The notes beneath the pieces were generated by a model. That model worked only from the letters and a program-made list of their open reading frames with translations. It searched no databases and was not told the origin of the DNA. This document shows positions 24,374-35,430 of a stretch of DNA of 64,000 nucleotides, in pieces. A program made the translations under genes and the position numbers. The first letter of the stretch is position 1. Each line of letters begins with the position of its first letter. The stretch comes from Capitulum mitella (lineage: Eukaryota; Arthropoda; Thecostraca; Pollicipedomorpha; Pollicipedidae), in NCBI GenBank assembly GCA_030062745.1, contig CP099847.1:29064923-29128922 (forward strand), written 5' to 3'.

Positions 24374-24554
24374 AGAGGGAGGAGAGAGATGCTGCGGTAG
24401 TTGCCAGGATCATTGTTGTCACCTTTTTTGTTAACTGGAATAATGTTGGCATCTTTCCAAAGTTGGGATAAAATACCTTAAGTGACCAACAAATTGTAAA
24501 TAGCTTCGAGCGGGATCGCCAGCTCTGAGGCACACTCGTGCAGAATGCGAGCAC

Positions 24555-25271
24555 TCAGCCAGTCTGTTCCTCAAGCCTTTGTTTGTTTTTGTTTTTTGTT
24601 TTTTTCTCCTTGTGTTTGCCGATTTCGGACAGCAAAATTTCGACCTTACCAGGGGGAACGGTGACGTTTTCTAGGATCGGCGAGTGGTAGACAGGAGCAT
24701 CAGGCAGTGCGTCCACACGCGGGTCTGAAAATTCGGCGCGAAACGCTGCATTGAAAAGGTTAGCACAGTCAGTAGGATTCGAAAGGGTCTGGCCACTGTG
24801 TACAAGGGTAGACGGAAGGCGACGGGAAGATTTTTTTGATATTGGTGTCGGCAACGCGTTTGAAGTCGGATTCGGCTCTGGAGAATGCCTGGTCATGTTC
24901 TGGCGAAAGTGTGAACTTCTGAGACAATGTGCAGTGTTCTTGTCCCTCAGCGCGCGTTGTACGTCACTACCGAACCGCGGGGGAAATCGACGGGAGCGGG
25001 AGACAGTGGGTACGTTTCGAGGTAAATCGCCCCGAGACAAACATTTAAGAGCTGCTCGAAGACCATCAAAAACCACAGCACGATGATTAAAAGCTCTTGA
25101 TTTGGACACTTTCGGAACAACAGGTACACGTACATAAAAGCGAGATAAGGCTTCGCGGTGGTCAGAATCAAATGTACCATCGATAACAGTCGTTTCGACC
25201 TCACCGCCACAAGACAAAGCTGGGTCATCTATGACGTCACCTCTCGTGGGTGAGTGAACTGACTGGGTCAT
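24555..25271 (-). pseudogene. Retrotransposon: end of endonuclease and linker region
   Basis: The frame contains TFDSDHREALS, the conserved SDH motif of AP endonucleases, then a linker with NPTDCANLFNAAFRAEF (typical of the stretch between endonuclease and RT), and a Lys-rich low-complexity end. It is offset from the preceding frame by a stop and a frameshift near 25.3 kb. Confidence 0.65.
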
Positions 25272-25364
25272 ACCATCAGTGTCCAGGCCGTCTAAAAATT
25301 ACAAGGCACGGTTAGACATGGCAGGATTGACAGGGTCGTTGCCACTGGGCCAGGCTATCTCTGG

Positions 25365-26087
25365 TTAGCTAAAATCCCCGGCTGTAATAACTGGATTGCC
25401 AGTGGTTCGAAGCTTAGCGATACATTCAAATAGTTGAGGAATGTCCCTCTCTCTGTCCGGCGGTCGATAGCACACCAATACGAATGTGGTGCTGTTGACT
25501 CCGATTTGCAGTACCAGCACCTCCGAGTCGGGTTCCAGGTCTTGTCGTCGGACTGGGCGTAGGTGAGACCTGATAGCGCGGGCTACGCCTCCACCGTGTG
25601 TGGCCCGATCCTGTCGGAGCCAGGTGTGTTGGTCCCATGCGAGCTGCAGCTCAGTGTCCGCGACGTCGGACGACAGCCAGGTATCGGTCATGGCGACCAC
25701 GTCGTGTCGGCTCAGGTCCGGCGCCATGGCTCGCAGTGTGTGCAGCTTGTTGCGCACACTGCGCGCGTTCTGGCAGGGGACGGTGAGGGCGCGGCGGTCA
25801 GGTCCGGGGTTGGGCTCGATGTCCCCGGCAAGCCTTAAGCGGTGCGACTGGAATGAAGCCACTGGGTTAGCATGGTAGCCGCTTCTGGCGTCAAAGAAGC
25901 GCCCAACTCCCTTGAGTTGCTTGAGCTTGAGCCCGCCGCACAGCGTTGCGGGTGTTGTCAGCGGGAACGCCGTCGGCTGGCAGTGTGCCCTCAGCGTCCG
26001 CAGCGGCAGCGGGAAGTCCGGTGCAGTCCCAGCAGCCGATAGTAGCATAACTAGCAGCAGGGACGAGGTGAAAAAAAAACGGAACAT
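25365..26087 (-). pseudogene. Retrotransposon ORF start: signal-like peptide, 2A-like motif, AP endonuclease (broken)
   Basis: 240 codons. Residues 1-20 are hydrophobic and signal-peptide-like. Residues 89-96 are DIEPNPGP. From about 100 the apurinic-endonuclease domain begins: NARSVRNK, MTDTWL where families usually have TETWL (Glu replaced by Asp), HGGGVA, CYRPP, and AGDFS at the very end, where a stop cuts the domain. The missing rest, including the SDH motif, continues in another frame in the next feature. The domain would nick target DNA in an active element. Confidence 0.8.
25800..25823 (-). other. 2A-like ribosome-skipping motif (DIEPNPGP)
   Basis: LAGDIEPNPGP matches the D-x-E-x-N-P-G-P consensus of 2A peptides, where the ribosome fails to form the final Gly-Pro bond. 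2A-like sequences are known in some CR1- and L2-type retrotransposons of marine invertebrates. Skipping would split off a 95-residue N-terminal product that starts with a signal-like segment. Activity is inferred from the motif only. Confidence 0.7.
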
Positions 26088-26089
26088 CT

Positions 26090-29000
26090 GGACGGCCGAG
26101 GGCCGCGATCTCGGGTTCTCCGCTTGATACGCCGGTTAGCTATTCCATGTTTCGGTGAAAGAAGAACAAGCAGTTGAATATCAACCCAGCTGGTGAAAAT
26201 TTACACTGCAAGAAGAGTAACGCAAATCCTCCAGGCCATCTGAATCAGTATCTGATGCCTGGCCCGTTAACCTGTTAGTGATTGAGAACATACATCAGAA
26301 AAGTGTCTCCAAACATTTTCTTCATTAAGACATCCGTAAGTGTTCATCAACATTGTTTGGCTTGGCATGAAGTGAATTATGTAATCATAATAAATGCACC
26401 AGAAAAGGTGATGGAATTAGAAATGTGCAACGATTTCTAAATGAGCAAGATGATAGTTTGCGGCTGAGAGTCACAGATGGTACCTGTATTTTCGACCACA
26501 TTGAGCTGTGCGGAGTACGCGGCAAACGCTTGCAATGGTGGACAGTGCTGAAAACAAATGTTTGAACGTTTTCAGCAACGGCCACGCACGGATTTCACCG
26601 TTTTCTTCTTTTATCAATATAAGGATAAATGAATGAAGCATTAAATGAAAAACGGAGAAGGGCACAGATCAGACTTCACCATTATATTAGCTTTACTTGG
26701 GCGATCGCCTTGATTTATGATGTTATGCTAATGTCAATAAGACGTTTAATAACATTCAGTATAACAATAAAGTTTTACTCTTGATAATGGCGCTCAGTGC
26801 GTACAACCGAACTTGCTGACGACTACAAAATCGTACCATCCTTTTGTGTTAAAGTAAAATATTTTATAAAGCAAGGATTTTTTTAGTTTTTTCATTAATA
26901 TGGAATCGAAAGCCATGTAAGTAAATTTGTCATCTCTGTTTCCAGTGTGCCCTACGGCCACTCATAACCTTTGGCCTGGTTAATTTGATAACTTTTCTAC
27001 ACCTTTCACTGAAAATTTGTTGGAGAAATCCTTCGTAAAAATGATGAGCAGATTTGACCATCTTCATGCCGTTTTTTTACCATGACTGGGTAAGCAAAAG
27101 ATCACGAAATGCGAATCACGCCACTTGTATCACCAAAACCTGACAACAGAAATAAGTTTGATTTAATTTCGGCCCGTGGGTGTCTCTGGACCGCCACGAG
27201 ACCCATCATCGTGCCCATAAATTCCCCGTTCCTCCCAGTGCGGCGGACGCGGTAAAGGGTTCACGATACCAAAATACCGGACTCGACCTCAGCGATCCTG
27301 CGTCAGACGACAGCGACACCTGCCATGCAGAACCTGCAGAATCTGCAGATGTCGCTAGTGGTGTCCTGTGGTTCGCTCTTGCGGCAAGCAGTCACTGACA
27401 GAGGCTTGTTGCGATGACCGCAGGACTGTTGTTCCCTACTGGTTTACTGGAAGGCAGGCTTGTTGTTTGTTTTCTTGCTTGGCCCCAAACATGGGTTCTC
27501 TGTGCCCCAGGGTGCCCCAAACATGGGTTCCGAGGGTGGGGTCAGGGTCTAGGTCTGTACGAGCTCTATGTTGTACAAAAAAAGAACCAAGCCCAGAACG
27601 TATCAGTCTTTCTGGTCATGCCTGTGTTGAAACAATCCGTGTTGCACGGAGGACTGTGTACGAAAAATGCTCATTTTTGCGAATACTGATACTGTCTTCC
27701 TGGGACGTTGATTGAAGTGATAGGTATGTAATTACTAATGTTGGGCCTACTACACACATTACCTTAAATTCTTTCAAACAGCACGTCGTGCGAGTTAATC
27801 ATTTACGATCACCAGCAACCAAAATTATGTCGTCAAAATGCAGGATACCGGTTTCAAAATCACTGCGCCTCCATGGCACAATACGCACTCGCAAAAACAT
27901 TGGTTGCATTAATGGGCGTAATACGTCATTTCCGTACGATGAGACAGGGAATGGTTAAATAGGTTATAATGAGCCTCATAACTTGTTGAGTTACGTTTTG
28001 TTAAAATGCCCAAGATCCTTTTTCATTTTCTATCATTGTCCCCAGAATGACGAACCGCCATGGTTTTCTCTTTTCCGTATCCACGTTACAAAAATAAGGT
28101 AAAAACGTCTAAACGCACGTTGTGCGACTGACTGCACGGTAAGCCGAGTCGACGCGATATAGCGGTTCTGTTCTATGTTAAGTTAACTGTGGTTGAAATC
28201 AAGAAACTTGGGATTGAGGGCAGGAAGGTGGCGCCGGTTCACTGCTTCAATGTTCATCATATCTCAGCATGCAAAAACCAAAGATCTCTTTGCAGATATG
28301 TTGAGTCCATGATACTTAAACTTATTGCCAAATAAAACGCAGATTTGTTCCATACTGTCATTCCGGTGATGGCTATGCGTTAATAGGCTTTGCGGAAAAC
28401 TACAACACTTAAATGCCTGATCCGACTCGTACCTTCACTTTGAAAGTTCGAAACAATTAATTTCCCGGCACGTGATGTGCGGAACTACTGGAAATCCTTG
28501 CGATTTAACTCAATGAACGTACGAAAGTCAAGACATAATTACTAATGTGATTAAAGTCACCCGGACGTGACGACACACTTCAGTGGATGCTTGTCCTGCT
28601 CCGTGTCTGTTCAGAATACGCAAGATTTCGAGGGTATCAAAAGTTAAATCAGACCTTACCTGATGTCGTTTTCCGCTCAAAAATGACGTCGGCATGCAAT
28701 GAAATGCTGTTCACTCATGGCAATATTTTACCGAGGCACTCTGCCTTTTGCTTCTTCTAATTAAACTCACGTTCCACGGACAACATCTGAACATTTATAT
28801 GAACCTTTATTGCATGAGCATAACGACTTAATGCGAAACACAAAACCGCACCTCGCACAGTTTGCCAAGCACAGTTTGACACATTGCCACGACTTCCTCG
28901 TAGCCGTTAACAACGTTGAGCGCTTCACTCTCGCTATTCGTCACAAGTCTGGTATGTGGCACTGCAGTCACGGAATTTTGAGCTCACTTCAGCAGCTTTT

Positions 29001-29740
29001 AGAGATTTTCTGACGTCTGGAGACTTCATAGATGATAAGACGAAGGCCCTGCGAACCAAAAAAAGTGAAAGTTTTGTCCGCCTGATTTAATGAAATAGTA
29101 AACACCAGTGTTTTTTTCTTGTAATGCAATCGTTTGGTTAAATACCGACATAAAACAAAAATGGAGAGGTTTAAAAGCTGGAATTTGCTTTCCATCATAG
29201 CTGCCAGTCAGTAGAACCTTGGACACGAGGCATATAGGTAAAGAATGACTACAGCATAAAGCACGCCTTTAAACAGAACCAAGAACCAATTTTCCTACTG
29301 ACTGGTTGCTGATTTGGATCGGGAAATGTGGTGCGGTATAATCGCTCTGCGCTCTGGACCTGCCTTTGCTACTGACATGCAGCTCACCTTGCCAGAACAG
29401 ATGTCAGCCGTCCAGCCAATCCGAAGCTTCTATGAAGAACTTGATGTAACTGACAGAAGGCGAACTGAACGCATCCATGACCTGCGTCGTTTTCGTGTCT
29501 GGAAACCAATACATTCAGGCAAAGTGATCACCAAAACGATTTAGATGCACATCACCCTCATGCACAGCTAGCGGAATTAGAACATAGTCATAACGCAGTA
29601 CTCTTAAACAATGTCAACTTCGTGGAAGCGTCCCACATTGCCACAGCTCCCCGTACAGCTCCGTTATCTGCACGCCACTCTGACCCACTGCCTGCCCTTC
29701 GCATGACTGCCACCCAGCGGACGCTCGCTGACCCCGCACC
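26090..29740. other. Unassigned AT-rich region
   Basis: No recognisable gene. The sequence CCCCAAACATGGGTTC occurs twice, at 27483 and 27514. This DNA lies downstream of gene B and may hold its last exon or 3' UTR. Confidence 0.4.
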
Positions 29741-29956
29741 TCGCCGGCCCGCTGCTGACCTCCGTATGACGGCCAGCCAGTGGACGCTGTCTGAGGCGAG
29801 CTGCCGCCACTGGGCGCTGTCGAGCAGGGCGCCGCGCACCCTGAGCTCCAGCTCGGCCGTGTGCCGGTCCTCCTCCGAGCGGAGACTCAGCGAGCGGCCC
29901 GACCTGCCGCCGCCGTCGCCGCCGCCGCCGTCTGCAGCGTTGGCAGCCAGGGTTTG
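29741..29956 (-). CDS. Gene B downstream exon, charged helix
   Basis: A strong acceptor (long pyrimidine tract, GTTTTGCAG/CAA) is followed by QTLAANAADGGGG, then RSLSLRSEEDRHTAELEL and WRQLASDSVHWLAVI, with very high third-position GC. The 3' limit is uncertain: GAG/GTGCGG at 29740 and GAG/GTCAGC at 29760 are both weak donors, and the frame otherwise runs to a stop at 29588. A 35-base stretch at about 29766-29800 is repeated at about 29702-29736 near the end of the frame. Confidence 0.6.
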
Positions 29957-31376
29957 CTGCAAAACAGCGACAGCGCAAATGTGGAAGAACACAGGGTGTA
30001 TTATGTCAATCGCGTACCGAGAATGCAAATTGTCGTATCGATGCGAAAGCATGGCATTTGCTTGAAACGAATCTCAGTGAATGGTAACTTTATTTGATAC
30101 ATTAATGGGCACTGCAATATTTATGTTTCAGTAAGCGAGATGAAAGTAGGCGGTTCTTGTCATTGTCACACAAAGCAGGAAATATTTCGAACATTCCACA
30201 ATTAAACACAGTGGACCCTAACAATGCTCAAAGCACCTGGTGGTCTATGTATCACAAATCCATGAGCTATTTCCTGCAGCTGGGCACGACCTTCTGCTGT
30301 GAGGTTTGTTCTCCTTGGAGACTTCCCGGCGCGCTCACCCGCAGAGCTCTCGATCAGCCTCAGTCGCGCTGCACCCAGCGGCCCACCTGGATCAGGTTCA
30401 GGAAGAAAAGGAAGCCGAGCAGCGCCAGTGCAGAGAGGGCAGGGCTGTTGTCGTAGCCACCTCCACCGTAGCCGCCACCTCCGCCGTAGCCGCCGCCGCC
30501 CCCGCCGTATCCGCCGCCGCCCCCGCCGTAGCTGGGACTGCGAGGTTTCCGCCGGCGGAGCAGAAGACGGTTATCAAACGCCGGAAAATGACATTCAACG
30601 ACTTCGTTGACATTTATCAAGGGAAGCAATTTAAAGCCGCTGTCGCAACATCGGTGATTTTCTGGGAAGTCCTTGTCGCACGGTTTCGCTCCATAAGTTG
30701 CTTGTTTCCTTTTCCAATACGAAGGTGATCTCAACCACGTCAGACCAAGCGCAAGATTTTTTTTTCAACAATTTTAACCTTAAATGAGCTTTTCCAGTTG
30801 ACGAATCCTTTCATCGCGTTAAGTTTACTCTCAGTTACTTGCCCAGTACTTAAGGTATGTCAAATTAGAGCAAAACTATTTCACTTGTTACAGCATCATG
30901 CTTCACTTGTTACAGCAATTTCATGAGCACCTCTGCGGAGACAGAACACTCTGCACAGTCGGCCACTCACGCCGGGGCCGGGCTGTAGCTCTGGTAGCTG
31001 GAGTCGGCGCTGGCGTACTGGTCGTAGGCCACCGGCGGCGGGGCATAGGCGGCGAGCGGCTGCGAGCCGGCGTACTGCATGTCTGTCGGAGGCGCCGCGG
31101 CCGCCGCCTGGTACGGGTCGAACACCGCCTGCTGGCCCGCCTGGACCCCGTACTGGGGCGCCTGAGCGCCGTACTGCGGCGCCTGAGCGCCGTACTGGTA
31201 CTGCCCGCCGCCGTAGAGGCCGGGCTGCGCTCCGTACGGCGCCGTCTGGACGCCGTAGTGAGTCGGCGTGCCCGAGTATCCGGAGGCGGGGTAGCTGCCA
31301 GCCGCGCCGTACAGCTGGTGCAGCAGCTGGTTCAGCTGGTGCAGCGGGCTCAGGTCCAGCTGGCGGGCCTCACCAC
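29741..31376 (-). CDS. Gene B (partial): Tyr/Gln/Ala- and Gly-rich secreted-type protein, 5' end not found
   Basis: Three minus-strand exons fit together in frame (phases 1-in, 2, 0): 31376-30971, 30537-30387 and 29956 to about 29741. The product is a low-complexity chain with repeated APQYGAQ-type motifs, then alternating Gly runs and Tyr. A hydrophobic segment (ALSALALLGFLFFLNLIQ) follows, then a charged helix (SEEDRHTAELELRV). Such a composition is typical of cuticular or extracellular structural proteins, and a hydrophobic FLNLxQ block occurs, from memory, in uncharacterised secreted proteins of insects. The first exon should end in phase 1 and probably carries a signal peptide. I could not find it between 31.4 and 37 kb. 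Two alternative ends are possible (see exon notes). Confidence 0.72.
30089..30094 (-). terminator. Candidate poly(A) signal AATAAA in gene B
   Basis: AATAAA on the minus strand lies about 265 bases past the TGA that ends the unspliced reading of the Gly-Tyr exon and before the next exon. It would suit intronic polyadenylation of a shorter isoform. It could also be chance in AT-rich DNA. Confidence 0.35.
30387..30537 (-). CDS. Gene B exon with Gly-Tyr repeats and hydrophobic segment
   Basis: The acceptor is CCTCGCAG/TCC. The first base completes the codon from the previous exon, giving A-PSYGGGG. Four Gly-run/Tyr units are followed by NSPALSALALLGFLFFLN and LIQ, then a donor-like CAG/GTGGGC in phase 0 that leads exactly into the next exon (Q-TLAAN). 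If this weak donor is skipped, the frame reads nine more codons (VGRWVQRD, then TGA at 30360-30362), and the AATAAA at 30089-30094 could serve as that isoform's poly(A) signal. Confidence 0.7.
30971..31376 (-). CDS. Gene B exon with YGAQ repeats
   Basis: The acceptor is GCCGGCAG/GTGG with a long pyrimidine tract before it. The donor is GGC/GTGAGT. It holds 134 full codons: GEARQLDLSPLHQLNQLL, then Tyr/Gln/Ala/Gly repeats, an AAAAA run and QSYSPAP. An upstream ATG (31461) in the same frame would give a run-on start without a signal peptide, and the sequence there reads like intron. If the donor is not used, the frame stops two bases later at TGA. Confidence 0.72.
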
Positions 31377-31783
31377 CTGCCGGCGACACCGCAGAGGCGG
31401 GATGAGGGCAGGTGTAACTGGCATGTGCTGCGCTTACGGCACAGTGTGCTTCAGGCATCATGTATGGGATTAAACCAGGATAAACGCTGTTGATTAATGT
31501 GTGGTATCGGTGTTAACACACGCGATATTGGCCCTCTAATGATAATGCATATCCAGGAAGAGCGGGCATATTTTACCTATTCCCACCAATCTCCGTGGTT
31601 TATTCATACAACTGAAACGAGTAAAAAATACGTAGTCTTTATAAAAATCGCGCAATCCTCAGAATATGAATGAACTAGGTCGGGTCAATCGGAGTCAAAC
31701 GATGTCGAACGGAAAGTGTGCGCAATCACTTCTTTTCTCCAGATTTACCAAATCCATTGCAACGAAATGTGGAAGCTTAGTCC

Positions 31784-31817
31784 ACATTTTATACTTATAT
31801 ATATAAGTATAAAATGT
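31784..31817. repeat. Perfect 34-bp palindrome
   Basis: Arms ACATTTTATACTTATAT and ATATAAGTATAAAATGT meet with no spacer. It is followed by three AATAAGCTTACA copies. It could form a cruciform. Confidence 0.85.
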
Positions 31818-32625
31818 ATATAATAAGCTTACACTTACAATAAGAAGAATAAGCTTACACTTACAATACACTTATAATAAGCTTACATACAGCAAAGCAT
31901 GGCTGAAACAGGTAAAATGAACCGAGATCAACCTAAGTCGACATTACGAAGTGCATAAGATAAAGTAATATTCTAAATTACGCCGCACTTTAGGGTACGG
32001 TGGGGCAATCGCGCTATGAATAACATTTTCGGCCGCAATATGCAAATGATTAGTGATATGCTAACAAAAACGGCGATTTTTGAAAAACGAAAATTGCTTT
32101 ACATTTCTGAAAAATGTTGCTTGTTTGAGTTTATTAATATTCCCACAGTTACTGCTGGAGTAATCTGATGAATTTTTTCGCTCGCAAAAAGGCAAAAGTC
32201 AATTACGCCCTCGTGGGAACCTCCGGCACCAATGTTTGATGAGCAGATATTTTTTGTTCCGCCCTGCTCAAATGATGCTCCAGCTAGTTTTGAATAAATC
32301 TGGCGTTCATTTCTGTTCGATGTGACACGAATATGATAAAAAAAAAAACAGGCAATTTGAATAATGTCTGTTCTTGGTAGGCTCAGCAGCTAAACAAATC
32401 GCAAACAAAATTTGAGACTTGTTGTCACCTGAATATTTTTATTTGCACGAACGTGCACATTTTTCACGCTGCGACCATAGTTAATTTTTCGTGGCTACGC
32501 CTTTGCCGCGGAAAACGCATTCGTCTTGGCAAGTCCGCTCTTCCCAAGACCTCTATTTTGCCGTCAATTGCTGGCTTTCGCATCACTACTCTGTTTGGAG
32601 TCGACCATGAGATCGACCGGTGAAC

Positions 32626-32955
32626 ATGTCAGCACCATTGGCGTTCTTCTTTCGTCCTCGAATAGGCTTCTGCTTGCCGACCCCGGGAGGGAAAGGATTT
32701 CGTCCAGTTCCGGCCAGCTCACTGGTGGTCGGACGAAGGAACACGGAGCTGACCGTCGTCCGCCAATTCGTCCGCCGTTCCGCCGTACTGAATCTGCAGC
32801 AGTTCACCGTCACCTGGAAGCCAATTTTCGGAGACTGCGGTTCTGCTGCCAGACACGTCGGCCGCGGCGTGGTTCCTTGTGCTCGTCTTTCAGTCGGTTC
32901 CAAGACGCTGATTGTGGACGAAGAGATCGTCATTTCCGGCGTCTCGTCCGGATGA
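32626..32955 (+). other. Unidentified open frame (MSAPLAFFF ...)
   Basis: 110 codons with moderate G/C third positions, including LQQFTVTWKPIFGDCG and TLIVDEEIVISG, then TGA. The opposite strand is open for 142 codons. It could be an intron-less gene or a domesticated fragment. Nothing recognised. Confidence 0.22.
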
Positions 32956-33055
32956 TATGAGTAGATACCGCTTGAAACAGATGCGCCTGCCAGCGTTTCG
33001 CTGTTTGTGAACATGCTGTTTCATGGTCTGGCAAAAACTCTGATGATGGCGGTGT

Positions 33056-33300
33056 CCGTTAGCTTGGCACCGGCATAACTGTTGTGATAATGGCCGGCGT
33101 TTTCATTTCTACTTCGTTATTTTTCCGCCGCCAGTTTTTCTCCGTTAACTTGGCGCCAGCACGACTGTCGTGATGATGGTCGGTGCTTTTATTTTTATTT
33201 TATTATTTTCTCACCGCCATTTCTATGCCGTTAGCTTGACGTTAGCAAAGCTGTCGTGGTAATAGCCAGCGTTTTTTTTTTTTTTCCCTTGTTTATTTTT
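33056..33300 (+). repeat. 86-bp tandem repeat, about 2.8 units
   Basis: CCGTTAGCTTGG-type starts occur at 33056, 33142 and 33228. Each is followed by CTGTYGTGRTRATGG and a T-rich stretch. The last unit runs into a T homopolymer. Confidence 0.75.
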
Positions 33301-35406
33301 CAACTGCCAGCAGTAAGAACAGGCCGCGTCCTAGTCGCGAAGCAGACGCACGTGCTCGAGTGGGAGAGAAGTGCGACATCGCAGAGTCCTTTGCAGGAAT
33401 CGATGCTTCCAACTGACGGCACGCACTATCTTCCCATTCCTTATCTGCGTTCCATACCCTTATCTTTATCCCATTCCTCATTCTGTTAATAGCGGAGGAC
33501 GCTGTTCAGTTCTACCATCCCCCACGATGCCTTACGTTACTTTTTTTCTCAAACTTTTTCATTGTCTTTCTCATTGTCAAAAGAACAAGCAGAGGTCAGC
33601 GAATAAGAAAATGGCTAAAGGCAAAACCGACGCAAACATAAAATGGAACAATATATGACGTCAAAAGCGCATTGCGTGTTCTCGATACCAGTAAAGGCAA
33701 TCAATGGTTTACGTCTGCCAGCTGATAATTTTATGGATTGCAGTATTGAAAAAGGCAGGGTTATTGAGGACTTCATAATGGCATGTGAACTCGATGTGCG
33801 TTTTTTTTTTGTAATGCGTACGATTTTGATGGGAAAATAACGCCCAGCCTGGCGGCATTCGACCACATGCCACATTTGCTGTCATTCGACTCTTAAGTTC
33901 TCAAGCTGGAGGCGCCGTGACAAATATGATTCGGGTAGACTAAATCTGGCGCACGGCGTTTTGACGTTTTGGGGCTAGAATCCTGTCTGACATACATTTA
34001 GCCAATTTTCAACAAAACAGAGCGTCGATCCTATCAAACGGGCGTAAGCTGGCTGGAATGTCTTTATTTTCTCCTGATATTAAGGAAACTAAACGGAGAT
34101 TCAACCCACCGTCCGCTGGTGGAAGTATTGCCACTGGAAAGAGAGGCCAGCTGATGCGCATCTGTCAATAGTTTCCCTTAACCCGGCATCGTGTTTTTAT
34201 ACCCACGACCGCCTGGGGTTGTCAAAAAAGGGAATCCCACCTGTTATCTCAGGTCTAACCGTCGGATCTGAACCGGTCTACCACCAATCGATAGCCCTTA
34301 GTCTTAAAATTCATGAAATATTACGTAAGCTCTGGTCACGTGACCGACGACGTCACAGGTTACGTAAAACGCATAACACAACGTCGGAAATACTGAAACC
34401 GGTTCGTACATCATATCATCGGCGATACTGGTCTTGAATCTTAAATTGGGCATCAAAAGGTCAATTGGCGATCGAAAGGTCAAGATCTCCTACATTAGAG
34501 GCATGCCAAAATGTACCAAAATGCCGGGTTAAGCTAGGTCAGGTGAAATACTGTTCTTATTTACATGCCAAATATCGTTACTAACCCGCAGCCGTTTTGA
34601 TCCACGTGATAAAAAAAAAACAAATTAAACATTCTGATGATCAGTTCGGATAGCCCGCTTTCCATCCAGTCGAGGTCATTATAGGTGAGGCCAGATAAGG
34701 ATGCATTACTCGTCCTGACAAAGAGCAATAATTACTTGCTGGCATTCTTACGTGCGTTAGTACAGAACTGAAATGACATCTCGCGATAATTAAATCGGCT
34801 CTGTCTGTTCCTTCGGATCAAGGGCAAGCCAGCCAGTCAGGTCACTTCAGAAAGCCATATTTCTTTTTTTCTGACTAGGGACAATAGTTGTTCACTGCTG
34901 CTATCGAACGATCTTCCACAGACAACGATGTATTTCATTCGTTTTGACATCAACTTATGAGGTGACTTGACATGACCTCACGTTGCGTTTAGCGAGCCTT
35001 GCTAAGAGGCGCGTACTTGCTTGTCTGGCTTGAATGATGGAGGTCAGCGGCAACCACTTTTATCACCCGCAATGCGGATCAGTCCAATGGTCATCATGCA
35101 TGTGACCTAGCATGACCTCTAATGTTGACGTGTCGCTGTATATCCTTTCAGGGACTGTTTGCTATGTAAATCGAAATAGTCCATACAATATATTCTTGAA
35201 TATTATTAAAACTAGGCATGTTCGCGCCACCGCCAGAAGAGGCGAAACATGTATGCAAGGGTTCACTTATGACGTCATATCTCTATGACCTGACCTAGCA
35301 TGGGAATGATTCTGATGTCAAAATATGCAGCATTGACTGATGAACAGGTGCTGAATGTTTGGTTGGGTTGGACTTCAGGTTTAGAAGTTATTCACAAAAA
35401 ACTGAA

Positions 35407-35430
35407 GGGGGTGTCCCATATGACACCCCC
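35407..35430. repeat. Hairpin of GGGGGTGTC / GACACCCCC
   Basis: Nine-base perfect arms around a CCATAT loop. It may be the tip of a decayed transposon, but no partner end was found. Confidence 0.6.

Larger units (their letters stand above)
21464..26087 (-). mobile_element. Degenerate CR1/L2-like non-LTR retrotransposon with 2A-like peptide
   Basis: Read on the minus strand the order is signal-like N-terminus, 2A-like motif, AP endonuclease, linker, reverse transcriptase, then a detached RT C-terminal piece at 21464-21965. The order and motifs are those of CR1/L2/Rex-type elements of the Jockey group. The reading frame is broken several times and catalytic residues are altered, so the copy is dead. 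About 1.45 kb of unrelated or rearranged DNA (21966-23420) separates the C-terminal piece. No poly(A) or microsatellite tail was identified at 21.46 kb. Confidence 0.8.

Noticed and set aside
30898-31473. 191-codon plus-strand open frame
   Set aside because: Antisense shadow of the gene B exon. The minus strand has the repeats, splice sites and codon bias.
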